Notes: generated from the letters alone by a model not told the origin. Counted from the stretch's first letter, positions 1-9,067 are shown. The stretch: 61,735 bases of DNA from Verrucomicrobiota bacterium (GCA_026397725.1 JAPLUI010000264.1:1-61735), one strand, 5' to 3'. Made by a program: numbers and translations.

Positions 1-76
1 TAGCGGCACTCTATGAGTGTCGTAAGCGAATGGCTCGTGCGGCTGCGCGTCTTGTAGCGGCACTCTATGAGTGTCG
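1..76. repeat. REP-like direct repeat, two copies
   Basis: A 22-bp unit beginning TAGCGGCACTCTATGAGTG occurs at 1-22 and again at 55-76. Each unit is itself an imperfect palindrome: CACTC pairs with GAGTG around TAT, so each can form a small hairpin. A second short direct repeat (GCGAATGGCTCG) occurs at about 26-37 and 128-139. No gene is convincing in 1-273. Short intergenic palindromes in pairs resemble REP elements, but no associated transposase is visible here. Confidence 0.7.
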
Positions 77-242
77 ATGCCCATGCGTGGCGCGGGTGGC
101 GCGTGATGTGCGTCATGTGCATGGCAGGCGAATGGCTCGCGCAAGAATCCGCCACGCCATGGCAGCGACGGTCACAGACCGCCGCTACAAACCCCGCGGG
201 TGCTGGTAGCGTCTTGCCAATCCCAACGGAATTGCGTCCCAC

Positions 243-325
243 AGCCCAGGGTTGCGAAGCTACCCTGGGGCCTCTAATCGTAACTGGACATCCTGAGGTC
301 CGATCGGACCTCAGGATGTCCAGTT
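243..325. repeat. Two hairpins, one a perfect 44-bp palindrome
   Basis: Bases 245-251 (CCCAGGG) pair with 263-269 (CCCTGGG) around an 11-nt loop. Just beyond, 282-325 is a perfect inverted repeat: the 22-nt arm starting AACTGGACATCCTGAGG is followed at once by its exact reverse complement, with centre CCGATCGG. With no loop this would extrude as a cruciform or act as a symmetric protein-binding site. It lies at the 3' end of the decayed methyltransferase reading frame, which translates through it. No T-run follows, so a simple rho-independent terminator is not supported. Confidence 0.85.
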
Positions 326-1332
326 GGGGTGGAGATTGTGACGAGGTTGATGCAGAAATTCGCGAGGAACTTACCGGTACAAGGCGTCAGGTCCTTAACC
401 TGACGCGCATGCCCGGTGGGGTTGTCGAAATTTCCGGAATCGTGGACCCAGAGTAGCTCGTGAGTTCTAAGACGACCGAACTCATACCATGCTAAGCCGG
501 CTTGAACCTTCGTCTGCTTGCCGAACATGAAATTGTTGGCGAGGCCAGTCCGGGCACGCCAAAGGTACCGCAGCGCTGGATTCGCTGCGTCAGGCGGAAG
601 CGGCTCAAACTTTGGCGCGTAAGGCCACACCGCGCGCTCATTCTCTCCCAAGCACCACTCTCGAATCGAATCCCCCTCGACAATGACGCGACGGTGCCCA
701 GCAGCTAGTCCGTGGCGGCGAAGAACGTGGTCGATCTGCACGAATATCCCGTCTTCGAGAGTGAATGCAGTGATGCCGATATTCGGTTTTCCTCGTAACT
801 GGTCAGCGACTTCTCCAAGCGTTGATTCGCCGCCTTTTTCGATCACTTCTTTCAACTCCGCCGCTCCACCACCACCGATGCTCCACGGATGCCGATGAAA
901 GCTGGCTCGCGGTGAGCCGCCAGCGCTCACCCATTCACTCACGCTGCCGGGCTCGTCGGTTTGCCGGACGATGGCCTGCCAAACAAGGCCCAGCGCGTGC
1001 GAGCCTCCACATATGGATTCCTCGATGAATTCCGGCGTCTGGAGCAGGGCGTATTTTTTCCGCGCCGCCTTCGACAGGTCCTGATAGAGATTGCCGAGCA
1101 AGCGCGTGTTCCAGTCCGGGTCGGTGAAATCGTGGCTGATCGCGCCGGTGTCGGGATCGGTCTTGCGCCAGAAGTCGAGCAGAGCGGCGGCGGCATCGCC
1201 GGACGGGCCACACTGCCAGAGCGGATTGTGGCGGCGGTCGAAGGATTCGCGCATGGCCGGCAGGGTGCCGGTCTCGGTGAAGACACCTTCCAGATACTCG
1301 CGCTCGCTGAGGAGCCGTAGATAAATAAACAT
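274..1332 (-). pseudogene. Decayed PglX/DrmMI-type DNA methyltransferase, internally deleted
   Basis: The 352-residue reading frame joins two separated parts of the large adenine methyltransferases of BREX (PglX) and DISARM (DrmMI) systems. Residues about 70-108 carry the family's N-terminal signature (LLGNLYQDLSKAARKKYALL, then QTPEFIEES). Residues about 145-285 resemble the region after the catalytic core (RHPWSIGGGGAAELKE, later AVWPYAPKFEPLPP). The SAM-binding and NPPY/NPPW catalytic motifs between them are absent, and the usual length is over 1,000 residues. After about residue 290 family similarity stops and the frame reads into the palindrome. The first nine residues come from a dispersed repeat (1305-1390). 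I infer an inactive relic. No other complete BREX or DISARM gene is in the window. Assignment to PglX versus DrmMI is open. Confidence 0.6.
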
Positions 1333-1390
1333 GGCGTTAGAAGTTTGATCATTCAGAAATTAGGTAAAATGATGGAGGGTAAAATGATGG
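1305..1390. repeat. Dispersed repeat A, copy 1
   Basis: About 86 bp that recur at 39194-39278, with roughly nine of ten bases matching by eye (core AACATGGCGTTAGAAGT, then TGATCATTCAGAAATT). On the minus strand it supplies an ATG and the codons for M-F-x-x-L-R-L-L-S, so it provides the apparent start of the decayed methyltransferase. The right end contains GGTAAAATGATGG-type motifs that are also part of an inverted repeat. Confidence 0.8.
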
Positions 1391-1501
1391 AAGAAAAGAT
1401 CATAATTCCCGATAACGGGAGCACAATTCCAGTTCTTCATGATTTTACCCTATCATGATTTATTCCAGTTCTTCATGATTTTACCCTATCATGATTTTAC
1501 C
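1363..1501. repeat. Inverted-repeat element with a 36-bp tandem duplication
   Basis: Left arm 1363-1390 (two GGTAAAATGATG motifs) is matched in inverted orientation by 1474-1501 (two CATGATTTTACC motifs), with a few mismatches. Inside, a 36-bp unit starting TTCCAGTTCTTCATGATTT is tandemly duplicated at 1427-1462 and 1463-1498. A small hairpin TCCCG-ATAA-CGGGA lies at 1407-1420. Terminal inverted repeats without a coding region resemble a MITE-like or REP-family element. In the remaining 1502-1653 up to the RND gene I see no gene. Confidence 0.7.
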
Positions 1502-1653
1502 AAATTGATTCCATGCTAACATGCAGATTTTGTAAGGTTTATTTCTTTACGGGGCCTGAGAGTCGGGTGCTCGCGGAAATACATTTCGTGTTCGTCCCGT
1601 GATTGTTTGTCTGACACATAGTGCTGCGGTCGGGCGGGGTTCCTCGCAGCGGA

Positions 1654-4600
1654 TCACTTTGTGGTAGCAGGTGAGAGCGGTGCTTGCGCCGGGGGTGGCG
1701 AATTGGCCGGTTGCTGGCCACGGACCAGCAAACGATAGATCACCGGCGTGGCGATCAGGGAAAAGAGCATCGAGATGCAAAGTGCACCGATGATGCCGAT
1801 GGCCAGCGGGCGCAGCATGTCCGCGCCGTGCCCGATGCCCCAGGCCAGCGGCAGCATGGCAAGCACAGTGGTGATCGAAGTCATGAGGATCGGGCGCAGC
1901 CTGCGGCGTGCCGAGTTGACCAGGGCCACCTCGATGCTTTCGCCTGCGGCGAGGTGATGGCCCACGAGATCGAGCATGAGGATGCCGTTCTTGGCCACGA
2001 TGCCGACGCCGATGATGGCCCCGAGGAAGCTGACGATGTTGAGCGTGGTGCCGGTAAGCCACAGTGCCCCGATGGTTCCCGTCAACGCCAACACACTGCC
2101 GAGAACAATGGCGAAGGGCTCGCGGAAACTGCGGAACTCGATGATGAGCACGGTGAACACGAGCGCGATGCCAAGCACCAGCACGATCAGCAAATGGCGG
2201 AAGCTCTCCTGTTGCTGATGGAACAGACCCCCAAACTCAATCACGTCGGGTGGAATGCGCAGGTCCTGCGCGAGCACGGCTTTGATCTCGGCGATGCCGC
2301 TGCCAAGGTCGCGGCCCTCAAGCGCGGCGGTGACTGCGACGAGTTGGCGCAAGTCCTCGCGCTGCAGTTCAAGTTGGCCGGGCTCCTCGGTGAGGTCGGC
2401 CACTTGGGAAATCTTGACGATCACGCCTGATGGCGTCCGGATGGGGAGTTCCTTGAGGTCCTCCAAGCGGGTGAGGTGCTTCGGTTCGGTGACCACGCGG
2501 ATTTCCACCACCCGGTCGCCCTCCAGGACACTCGATGCCGTGCGGCCCAGCATGGCGGTGTTCAGCGTGGTGGCAATGTCCTCACTGGTTAGACCGTGGC
2601 GCTGGGCGTCGAGCGCGCGGATGCGGAAGCTGAGGGTCGGCCCGGTCATGGTCAGGCCGTCGTTGGTATCCACCACGCCTCTCACTTTCCCGATGGCCTG
2701 CTGCACTGCGGGTGCGTTTTTCATGAGCCAACGCGTGTCGGTGGAGAAGAGTTTGATTTCGATGGGATTCGGGGCCTCGGTTAGGTCACCGACGAGGTCG
2801 CTGAGAATGCCTGGGAATTCCCACGTGGCGGCGGGCAGCGCGGCGTTGAACTTTTCGCGCAGTTCGCTTTTCACCTCCTCGGTGCGGCGTTTCCGGTCGG
2901 GTCGGAGTTTGACCAGAAAGTCACCGTCGTTAGGCTCGCAGACGGCCAGCGCCAGCCGGGCCCCGCTGCGGCGCGAGTAGCCTTCCACCTCTGGAGTCCC
3001 CCGCAGGATGGCCTCGGCCTGTTGCATCACGCGATCCGTTTCCTCGAGACTCGTGCCCCACGGGGTCAGGTAGTCGATGACGAAGCCGCCCTCGTCCATG
3101 TCGGGCATGAAGCCGGTGGCCAGGTGCTGCTGCAACTGCCAGCCCCCGAGGCCGCTGAGGAGGCAAGCGGCCACGACGACCCAGCGCAGTCGCAACGCCC
3201 AGCCCAGCACTCCGCCAAACACCCAGAGCAGCGGGCGCATGAGCCAACCGCCGTCCTCGCTGGTCGGGGCATGCCCGTGCTCAAGATGGGAACGGTCGCG
3301 CAACAAGAACGAGGCCAGCGCCGGGGTCAGCGTGACTGCCAGCACCAGCGAGGTGAGCAGCGCCACCACCATGGTCAGTGCCAGTGAGCGGAAGAACACC
3401 CCGGCAATGCCATCGAGGAATGCCAACGGAATGAACACCACCACCGGCGTGAGCGTGGAGCCGACGAGCGGATGAATGATTTCTCCCATCGCCGATTTGA
3501 TGGCCTTGAAACGCGAATCGCCATGGGCAATGCGTGCATAGATGGCCTCCACCACGACGATGGCATCATCAATGATGAGACCGATGGCCGCCGCGATGCC
3601 GCCGAGGGTCATGAGGTTGAAGGTGAGCTTGCAGGCCAGCATGATCACCACGGTGGCCAACACGGAAACCGGGATGACCGCGATGGCGGTTAGCACGCTG
3701 CCCCAGTTCTTGAGAAACAGATAGAGCACCACCACAGCGAACAACAGGCCGAGGACAATCGCCTCCCACACGCTGGCAACCGACTCGCGCACCAGCAGCG
3801 ACTGGTCGTAGTAGAACGACAGCTCCAGGTCCGGCGGCAGGGTCTTGCGCAAGTCGGCGAGCTGTGTTTTCAACTCGTCGGCGATCTGCAAGATGCTGCT
3901 GCCCGTGGGCTGTGCGCGGATGTTCATGAGCACGGCGCGGCGGCCCTGTGCATTCACCACGTTGAAGACCGGCTCCGGCCCGCGTTCGACCCGCGCGAAG
4001 TCGCGGATGCGCACCGGGTGGTCGTCGCGAATCATCACGATGAAGTCCGCGAGGTCAGCGGCGTTTTTCACGCGACTGTCCACCAGTGCGAGATAGATCG
4101 TGTAATTCTCCATGTGGAAGCCCGCCGGCGCGACGAGGTTGCCCTTTTCCAGCGCCGCCGTGACGTCCGCCAACGCCAGCTTTGACGCGGCGAGTTTGAG
4201 CGGGTCCACGACGACATGGTATTCCGGCGTGCGACCGCCGACGAGGTCCACGCGGGCAATGCCGGGAATGCGCAAGAAGCGTGGCTTGAGGTCGTAGCGG
4301 GCGGTTTCCCACAACTCGGTCAGTTCCCGCAGCGGACTGGTCAGGCTCACGCCGATGATGGGAAAGGCATTGAAGGTCAGGCGCCACACCGTGGTTTTCG
4401 CCGTTGGCGGCAGCGACGCCTTGAGTTGTGAGATGCGGTTGAGCACATAGAGTTCGCTCTCGACCATGTTCACCTGCCAGTTGAAAAACACGTTCACCTC
4501 GGCGCTGCCGCGACCGGTGGCGGAGCGCACCTGCACCACGCCGGGGATGTCCTTCATGGCCTCCTCGATGGGCCGCGTGATGGTGGCCATCATTTCATCG

Positions 4601-4782
4601 GCGGGCATCACCCCGTTATCTATCAGGATGACGCAGCGGGGGAACTCCGTCTCGGGGAACACCGAGGACGGCATGCGCAACGCGCAGAACACGCCACCGA
4701 GACAGACGGCGAGGGTGATGAAGATGATCGCCAGCCGGTGGTGGATGGCGAAGGTTCCGGTGTGTTGCCCTGGGTCACTCAT
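1654..4782 (-). CDS. RND efflux transporter permease subunit
   Basis: A 1,042-residue inner-membrane proton/drug or proton/metal antiporter of the AcrB/HAE type. The start at 4782 (MSDPGQHTG) is chosen over an upstream in-frame ATG because it gives the canonical short cytoplasmic N-terminus and leaves 17 nt after the adaptor gene. The first membrane segment precedes MPSSVFPETEFP. The fourth carries the proton-relay acidic pair in GLIIDDAIVVVEAI, and the twin repeat is visible, with a second membrane block after FRHLLIVLVLGIALVF. Length matches the family. The DD pair fits hydrophobe/amphiphile exporters better than CusA/CzcA metal pumps, although the linked two-component system resembles metal-responsive ones. 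Last gene of the regulator-kinase-TolC-adaptor-permease unit. The substrate cannot be told. Confidence 0.92.
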   Translation of the reverse strand: MSDPGQHTGTFAIHHRLAIIFITLAVCLGGVFCALRMPSSVFPETEFPRCVILIDNGVMPADEMMATITRPIEEAMKDIPGVVQVRSATGRGSAEVNVFFNWQVNMVESELYVLNRISQLKASLPPTAKTTVWRLTFNAFPIIGVSLTSPLRELTELWETARYDLKPRFLRIPGIARVDLVGGRTPEYHVVVDPLKLAASKLALADVTAALEKGNLVAPAGFHMENYTIYLALVDSRVKNAADLADFIVMIRDDHPVRIRDFARVERGPEPVFNVVNAQGRRAVLMNIRAQPTGSSILQIADELKTQLADLRKTLPPDLELSFYYDQSLLVRESVASVWEAIVLGLLFAVVVLYLFLKNWGSVLTAIAVIPVSVLATVVIMLACKLTFNLMTLGGIAAAIGLIIDDAIVVVEAIYARIAHGDSRFKAIKSAMGEIIHPLVGSTLTPVVVFIPLAFLDGIAGVFFRSLALTMVVALLTSLVLAVTLTPALASFLLRDRSHLEHGHAPTSEDGGWLMRPLLWVFGGVLGWALRLRWVVVAACLLSGLGGWQLQQHLATGFMPDMDEGGFVIDYLTPWGTSLEETDRVMQQAEAILRGTPEVEGYSRRSGARLALAVCEPNDGDFLVKLRPDRKRRTEEVKSELREKFNAALPAATWEFPGILSDLVGDLTEAPNPIEIKLFSTDTRWLMKNAPAVQQAIGKVRGVVDTNDGLTMTGPTLSFRIRALDAQRHGLTSEDIATTLNTAMLGRTASSVLEGDRVVEIRVVTEPKHLTRLEDLKELPIRTPSGVIVKISQVADLTEEPGQLELQREDLRQLVAVTAALEGRDLGSGIAEIKAVLAQDLRIPPDVIEFGGLFHQQQESFRHLLIVLVLGIALVFTVLIIEFRSFREPFAIVLGSVLALTGTIGALWLTGTTLNIVSFLGAIIGVGIVAKNGILMLDLVGHHLAAGESIEVALVNSARRRLRPILMTSITTVLAMLPLAWGIGHGADMLRPLAIGIIGALCISMLFSLIATPVIYRLLVRGQQPANSPPPAQAPLSPATTK

Positions 4783-4799
4783 GGAATCGCAGATGCATG

Positions 4800-5843
4800 T
4801 TATGGCTCGACGATACGGACCTTCGTCTGTTCCGGCAGCGCGTAGGAACCGACCGTCACGACGGTCGCGCCTTCGCGCAGCCCTGCGCCCTCGATTTCGA
4901 TCCATTCCCCGTCGCGCAAGCCGGCCTTGACCACGCGTTGCTGCGCGAGGTCACCTTCGACGATGGAGATCGTGCTAACACCCTCGCCATTGGTGTAAAC
5001 GCTGGCACGCGGAACCGCCAGTTTGTCGGCATGCTCCTCGACGACGATGCATGCCGTGACAAACTCTCCGGGGCGCAAGCCACTGCCCTTAGGCACCCTC
5101 ACCCGCACCAGCAGTGTGTCGCTGGTGGCGTCCACCTGCGGGCTGATGAAGGTGATGTTGCCTGCCACCGGTGTGGCGGCGCCAGTCGCGTGCAACTTCG
5201 CCGGTTGCCCGGGTTGCAATGCCGCAGCTTCAAGGCGCGGCACCCGCAGGGCGGCGACGAGGCGGTCGAGGTCGGCGATCTCCGCGAGCACCGTGGTAGC
5301 ATCCGCAGCTTCACCGGGTCGTGCGGTGAATTTCAGCAACGTGCCGTTCATCGGTGCCACACCACGCAGCAGTGATTGCTGCACCTTGGCCGTGGCCAGT
5401 TCCGCCTCGGCCTGTGCGAGCGCTTGTCCGGCCTCCAGCACTTGCTTCTCGGAAGTGCCCTCGGCGGCGGCGAGTTGCTGTTGCCGCTCGAAGTTGGCAG
5501 TGGCAAACTTAATAGAGAGGGTCGCCTTCACGACCGCCGCATCCGCGGCGCGACTGTCGAGCTTGAAGAGCACCTCGCCTTGGTTCACCTGCTGGCCCTC
5601 CACCCCATTGATCTCGGTGATGAGGCCAGCCACGGCAGGCGAAAGCCGTGCGATGGCAGGGGCCAGGTCTTTGCCCGCAGGTTCAAAGTCGATCGCGCCA
5701 TAGGCCGTGACCGAGCGGGTCAGCGTGGTCCGCGTGATCTTGGCGACTTGCACCGCGACTTCGGTCGGCGGCTGGTCTGCTTCCCCGGCCTGGAGCGGCG
5801 GCGCGATGAGCAGAGGCAGGATGAGAAGTGGATGGAGTTGCAT
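4800..5843 (-). CDS. RND efflux periplasmic adaptor (HlyD/MFP family)
   Basis: A 347-residue periplasmic membrane-fusion protein that would bridge the RND pump and the TolC channel. Start 5843 (MQLHPLLILPLLIAPPLQAG) gives a signal peptide; a longer frame upstream overlaps TolC and lacks family features. Then come a lipoyl-like half (LSPAVAGLITEINGVEGQQV, NQGEVLFKLD), a coiled-coil hairpin around residues 105-150 rich in A/E/Q, the second lipoyl half, and beta-barrel segments (GQPAKLHATG, RPGEFVTACIVVEE). There is no N-terminal lipobox. It lies 13 nt after the TolC gene stop and 17 nt before the permease start, so translation is probably coupled. Confidence 0.9.
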   Translation of the reverse strand: MQLHPLLILPLLIAPPLQAGEADQPPTEVAVQVAKITRTTLTRSVTAYGAIDFEPAGKDLAPAIARLSPAVAGLITEINGVEGQQVNQGEVLFKLDSRAADAAVVKATLSIKFATANFERQQQLAAAEGTSEKQVLEAGQALAQAEAELATAKVQQSLLRGVAPMNGTLLKFTARPGEAADATTVLAEIADLDRLVAALRVPRLEAAALQPGQPAKLHATGAATPVAGNITFISPQVDATSDTLLVRVRVPKGSGLRPGEFVTACIVVEEHADKLAVPRASVYTNGEGVSTISIVEGDLAQQRVVKAGLRDGEWIEIEGAGLREGATVVTVGSYALPEQTKVRIVEP

Positions 5844-5856
5844 AAGGTGAGGGGAG

Positions 5857-7194
5857 TCACTTTGCGCCGCGCAGGGGTCGCTGTACCGCAGCTTCGAGCC
5901 GCCCGACCGCCACTTGCGCCTGGATGCTGGCTTCGAGCAGGGCGAGTTTGGCGGTGCTGGCTTCGATGCGGCGGCGCGTGAGTTCCAAAGGCGCGAGTTC
6001 GCCGGCTGCCACCATGCGCCCGGTGGTATCGCTGGCGTGTGCGGCCTGCTCGGCCAGCTTGGTTGCGGTGCCGGCCTTCGCCATGGCCGCGTGATAGGCC
6101 GCAAGGGCGGTCTCGATCTCCCCAAACACCGCTTGCTGCTTCGCCTCGAACCTGGCTCCTGCCACCTTGCGCTTGGCCTGCGCTTCCGCGATGGGGCCGC
6201 GATTCTGATTCAGGATGGGCACCTCCATGCCGAATCCGAGCGACCATTTGTTATCACCCTGATCGAATTCATAGCCGGGACTGAGATGAACGTCAGGGTA
6301 TTGCTTGGCAATTTCCAGCCGCAGCTCCGCATCCGCCGCAGCGTAATCCGCCAGCGCGGCGAGCAGATCGGCACGATGGGTTAGAGCGTGCTGGCGCATG
6401 CCCGCGCCGGGTGCGGCGGGCAGGGTTGTGAATTCGGAGAAATCCAGTGTCACCGCCTCCAATGCTGCGGATGGCACGCCGACTGCCGCAGCCAGTTGCG
6501 CCCGCGAAGTGGCGTCCTGTTTTTCCGCATCGTGCAAGGCGAGTTTGGCCCGGCTCAGGCCGAGCCGCCCCTGGGTGAGTTCAAAGCCCGGCGTTTCACC
6601 GGCGTGTACCTGCATCAGGAGCTTGTCCACCACCGTCTCGTGCAAGGCCACTTCCGTGTTGAGCAACGTGGTGTTTTCCCCTGCCGCATGGAGGTCCAAC
6701 ATTGCCGAGCGCACCTTGGCGCGTGCGTCCCACGCTGCCACCGCCACCCGGAGTTGCGCCGCCTCCGCCTTGGCGCGGGCGGATGCCAGCCGCAGACCGC
6801 GCTTGCCTGCGGTTTCGAGCGTCACCTCCACTGCCGGTGACAGGAGCCACGGCGAAATGCCCTTGCTCGTCGTGTTGTAGCCCGGCGAAAACGACAGCAC
6901 CGGATTGGGCCGCTGCCCGGCAGTCCGGATCCCCGCCGCCACGGCTTGCGCTTCCGCCCGCGCCACGACCACCTCACCCTGGAAATACGCCGCTGCCAGC
7001 GCCAAGCGGTCCACGTCCCAAGCACCGGCACCGGTCCCTTGACCGGCGAGGAATTGCCGCAGTCCCGGATCACTCAGCGAGCGCCCGGTGAAAGCGGCCG
7101 CGCTGTGCCCGGCAACGAGCGGTCTCGAAGCATACGGCACGCAGGCAGCGAGCCACAGGGCGGCGAAGCAAGGCAGCAGTGGGGTGATGCTCAT
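5857..7194 (-). CDS. TolC-family outer membrane efflux lipoprotein
   Basis: A 445-residue outer-membrane channel component. Starting at 7194 gives MSITPLLPCFAALWLAAC, a lipoprotein signal peptide with lipobox LAAC; the longer frame upstream is not supported. Two long helical repeats typical of OEP domains follow. The first includes ARAEAQAVAAGIRTAGQRPN, the second ALADYAAADAELRLEIAKQY followed by PDVHLSPGYEFDQGDNKWS. Proline-glycine turns follow each repeat. CusC/CzcC-like in length and organisation. A 110-nt spacer separates it from the kinase gene, long enough for an internal promoter, but I see no clear one. Confidence 0.9.
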   Translation of the reverse strand: MSITPLLPCFAALWLAACVPYASRPLVAGHSAAAFTGRSLSDPGLRQFLAGQGTGAGAWDVDRLALAAAYFQGEVVVARAEAQAVAAGIRTAGQRPNPVLSFSPGYNTTSKGISPWLLSPAVEVTLETAGKRGLRLASARAKAEAAQLRVAVAAWDARAKVRSAMLDLHAAGENTTLLNTEVALHETVVDKLLMQVHAGETPGFELTQGRLGLSRAKLALHDAEKQDATSRAQLAAAVGVPSAALEAVTLDFSEFTTLPAAPGAGMRQHALTHRADLLAALADYAAADAELRLEIAKQYPDVHLSPGYEFDQGDNKWSLGFGMEVPILNQNRGPIAEAQAKRKVAGARFEAKQQAVFGEIETALAAYHAAMAKAGTATKLAEQAAHASDTTGRMVAAGELAPLELTRRRIEASTAKLALLEASIQAQVAVGRLEAAVQRPLRGAK

Positions 7195-7304
7195 GAATGA
7201 GGTGCCCGCATGACGGGTTAGGACCAACCAGGCAGGCTTGACCACGAGACTTAGGGGCAAGGCCGGCGACCAAGTCAATCCCTCCCGCAAAGATGACGGT
7301 TATT

Positions 7305-8390
7305 TCATCTTTCCGCACGCGCTGGCTCGACGGGCAAGGTCACGGTCACCTGGGTGCGCCCGGCGGGCGGCACTTCATAGCGGATTTCACCGTGGTGTGC
7401 CTCGACAATCGACTTGGCGATGCTGAGGCCGAGTCCACTGCCTTCTACGGCACGGCCATGCGCCGCATCTCCCCGGAAGAATCGCTCGAAGACCCGCTCA
7501 ACCAGCATTGGCCGCAAGGTGGGCCCGGTGTTTGAAATGTGAAAAACGGCCTCGTTTCGCCGCGTCGTTAGGGAAATCTCCACCTTGCCGCCCGCTTGAT
7601 TGTATTTCACCGCGTTATCGGCGAGGTTCAGCAGGAGTTGCCGCAGCCGCATCCGGTTGCCACGGATCATCACCGGCTCACAGGCGGTGAGCGTGACCGC
7701 AATTCCGCCGCCCGAGGCCAGGATCGCCGCTTCATCCGCCAGATCGCTGACCAGTTCATGCAGCGCCACCGCTTCATTCGCAGGATCCAGCAGACCGGCA
7801 TCCGCCGTGGCCAGAAACGTGAGTTGGCCGACGATGGTGGACAAGCGCTGGACCTCTTCCAGCAGGGATGCAACGCGCTCGCCGTCCCGGGTTCCCGGAC
7901 CTGCCTCGGTGAGCATCTGCTCCAGGGTGCCATGCATGATGGTTAGCGGCGTCTTGAGTTCGTGGGACGCATGCAACGTGAATTCACTCGCTTGCGTGAA
8001 GGACCGGCCGAGCCGGTGCTTCATGCGATTGAAAACGGCGGTCATCCGGTCGAGTTCGTCGCCGTTGCCGCTGCCCGGTACGGGCTCGGCTAGATTGGTG
8101 ACATCGGTCTGCTCCAATACCGCCGTGAGAGCCTGAATCGGGCGCAGGGCACGCCGCAGCACGACCATTCCGCTGATCACACCTATCAGAATTGCGGGCA
8201 GTCCGGCGTAGAGCACGATTTCCATGGCTTCTTCCAGCGGTCCGTTATGAATGGCAATGGCTTCGACGCCACCCTCTCGGATGCGCTCCAACTGATTGCC
8301 AAACTCAACCCAACTGCAAAAACCCACCACGGCCAGGGACCCTGACAGCGTTAGAACGTAGTAGAGCAGAATGCGGCGGAACAAGGTCAT
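7305..8390 (-). CDS. Sensor histidine kinase of the efflux operon
   Basis: A 361-residue membrane kinase. Membrane segments at about 9-28 and 59-78 enclose only about 30 periplasmic residues, so the sensor region is very small. A HAMP-like linker follows, then the HisKA H-box ASHELKTPLTIMHG with phosphoacceptor His143. The HATPase part shows the N-box LLLNLADNAVKYNQ and the G-box GSGLGLSIAKSIVEAHHG. The start codon overlaps the regulator stop codon by 4 nt (ATGA), so the two are translationally coupled. The minimal sensor suggests detection within or near the membrane rather than binding a large ligand. CusS-like by context, but the signal is not shown. Confidence 0.93.
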   Translation of the reverse strand: MTLFRRILLYYVLTLSGSLAVVGFCSWVEFGNQLERIREGGVEAIAIHNGPLEEAMEIVLYAGLPAILIGVISGMVVLRRALRPIQALTAVLEQTDVTNLAEPVPGSGNGDELDRMTAVFNRMKHRLGRSFTQASEFTLHASHELKTPLTIMHGTLEQMLTEAGPGTRDGERVASLLEEVQRLSTIVGQLTFLATADAGLLDPANEAVALHELVSDLADEAAILASGGGIAVTLTACEPVMIRGNRMRLRQLLLNLADNAVKYNQAGGKVEISLTTRRNEAVFHISNTGPTLRPMLVERVFERFFRGDAAHGRAVEGSGLGLSIAKSIVEAHHGEIRYEVPPAGRTQVTVTLPVEPARAER

Positions 8391-9067
8391 GGCGGGAGGT
8401 GCAGGGCGTAGCCGAGGCCACGCGCGGTTTGGATCAGCGGCGGGCCGTGATCGCGGTCGAGTTTATCCCGCAACCGGCGGATATAGACCTCCACGAGGTT
8501 TGACCCTGGATCAAAATCATACTCCCACACCGTCCTGATGATGTCCCTGCGACTGACCACGCCCCCATCGGCGCGAAGCAGGCATTCAAGGAGCAGGCTT
8601 TCGCGTGAGGAGAGTTCGATCCGTCGCCCGCCGCGTCGAGCCTCGCGGGCTGCCGTGTCGAAGGTGAGGTCCGCCACCGTTAGGATCGTGGGCTTCATCT
8701 GCGTGTTTCGGCGCAGCACCGAGCGCAGCCGGGCGAGCAACTCCGAGACGGCATACGGCTTGGGCAGGTAGTCGTCCGCGCCCGCATCCAGCCCCTCGAC
8801 GCGCTGCGGCACCTCACTGCGGGCGGAAAGCATGATGACCGGCGTGCGGTCTCCCTGTTCCCGCAGTGCCCGCACCACGCTCAGGCCGTCGAGTTGCGGC
8901 AACATGATGTCCACCAGCAACACCTCAAAGCCACCGCTCCGCGCTTCCTGCAAGCCACTTTCGCCGTCCGGCGCACTCACCACCTCGAAGCCCTCCTGCG
9001 TCAGCGTGGTGCTGAGCAGGGCGGCGGTTTTCCGGTCATCTTCAATGATTAGAACTCGCACTGGCAT
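8387..9067 (-). CDS. OmpR/PhoB-family response regulator
   Basis: A 226-residue transcriptional regulator. Start 9067 (MPVRVLIIEDD) gives the standard family length; a 33-residue upstream extension in frame is rejected. The receiver domain has the acidic pair in IIEDD, phosphoacceptor Asp in LLVDIMLPQ, the switch Ser in MLSARS, and Lys in LPKPY. The C-terminal winged helix includes LSSRESLLLECLLRADGG and LVEVYIRRLRDKLD with RGLGYAL at the end. First gene of the efflux unit, so it probably activates its own operon from the 9068-9307 intergenic region. Confidence 0.94.
   Translation of the reverse strand: MPVRVLIIEDDRKTAALLSTTLTQEGFEVVSAPDGESGLQEARSGGFEVLLVDIMLPQLDGLSVVRALREQGDRTPVIMLSARSEVPQRVEGLDAGADDYLPKPYAVSELLARLRSVLRRNTQMKPTILTVADLTFDTAAREARRGGRRIELSSRESLLLECLLRADGGVVSRRDIIRTVWEYDFDPGSNLVEVYIRRLRDKLDRDHGPPLIQTARGLGYALHLPP

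Noticed and set aside
282..325. Rho-independent terminator
   Set aside because: The palindrome is perfect, but no T-run follows on either strand and the arms are not the usual short GC stem.
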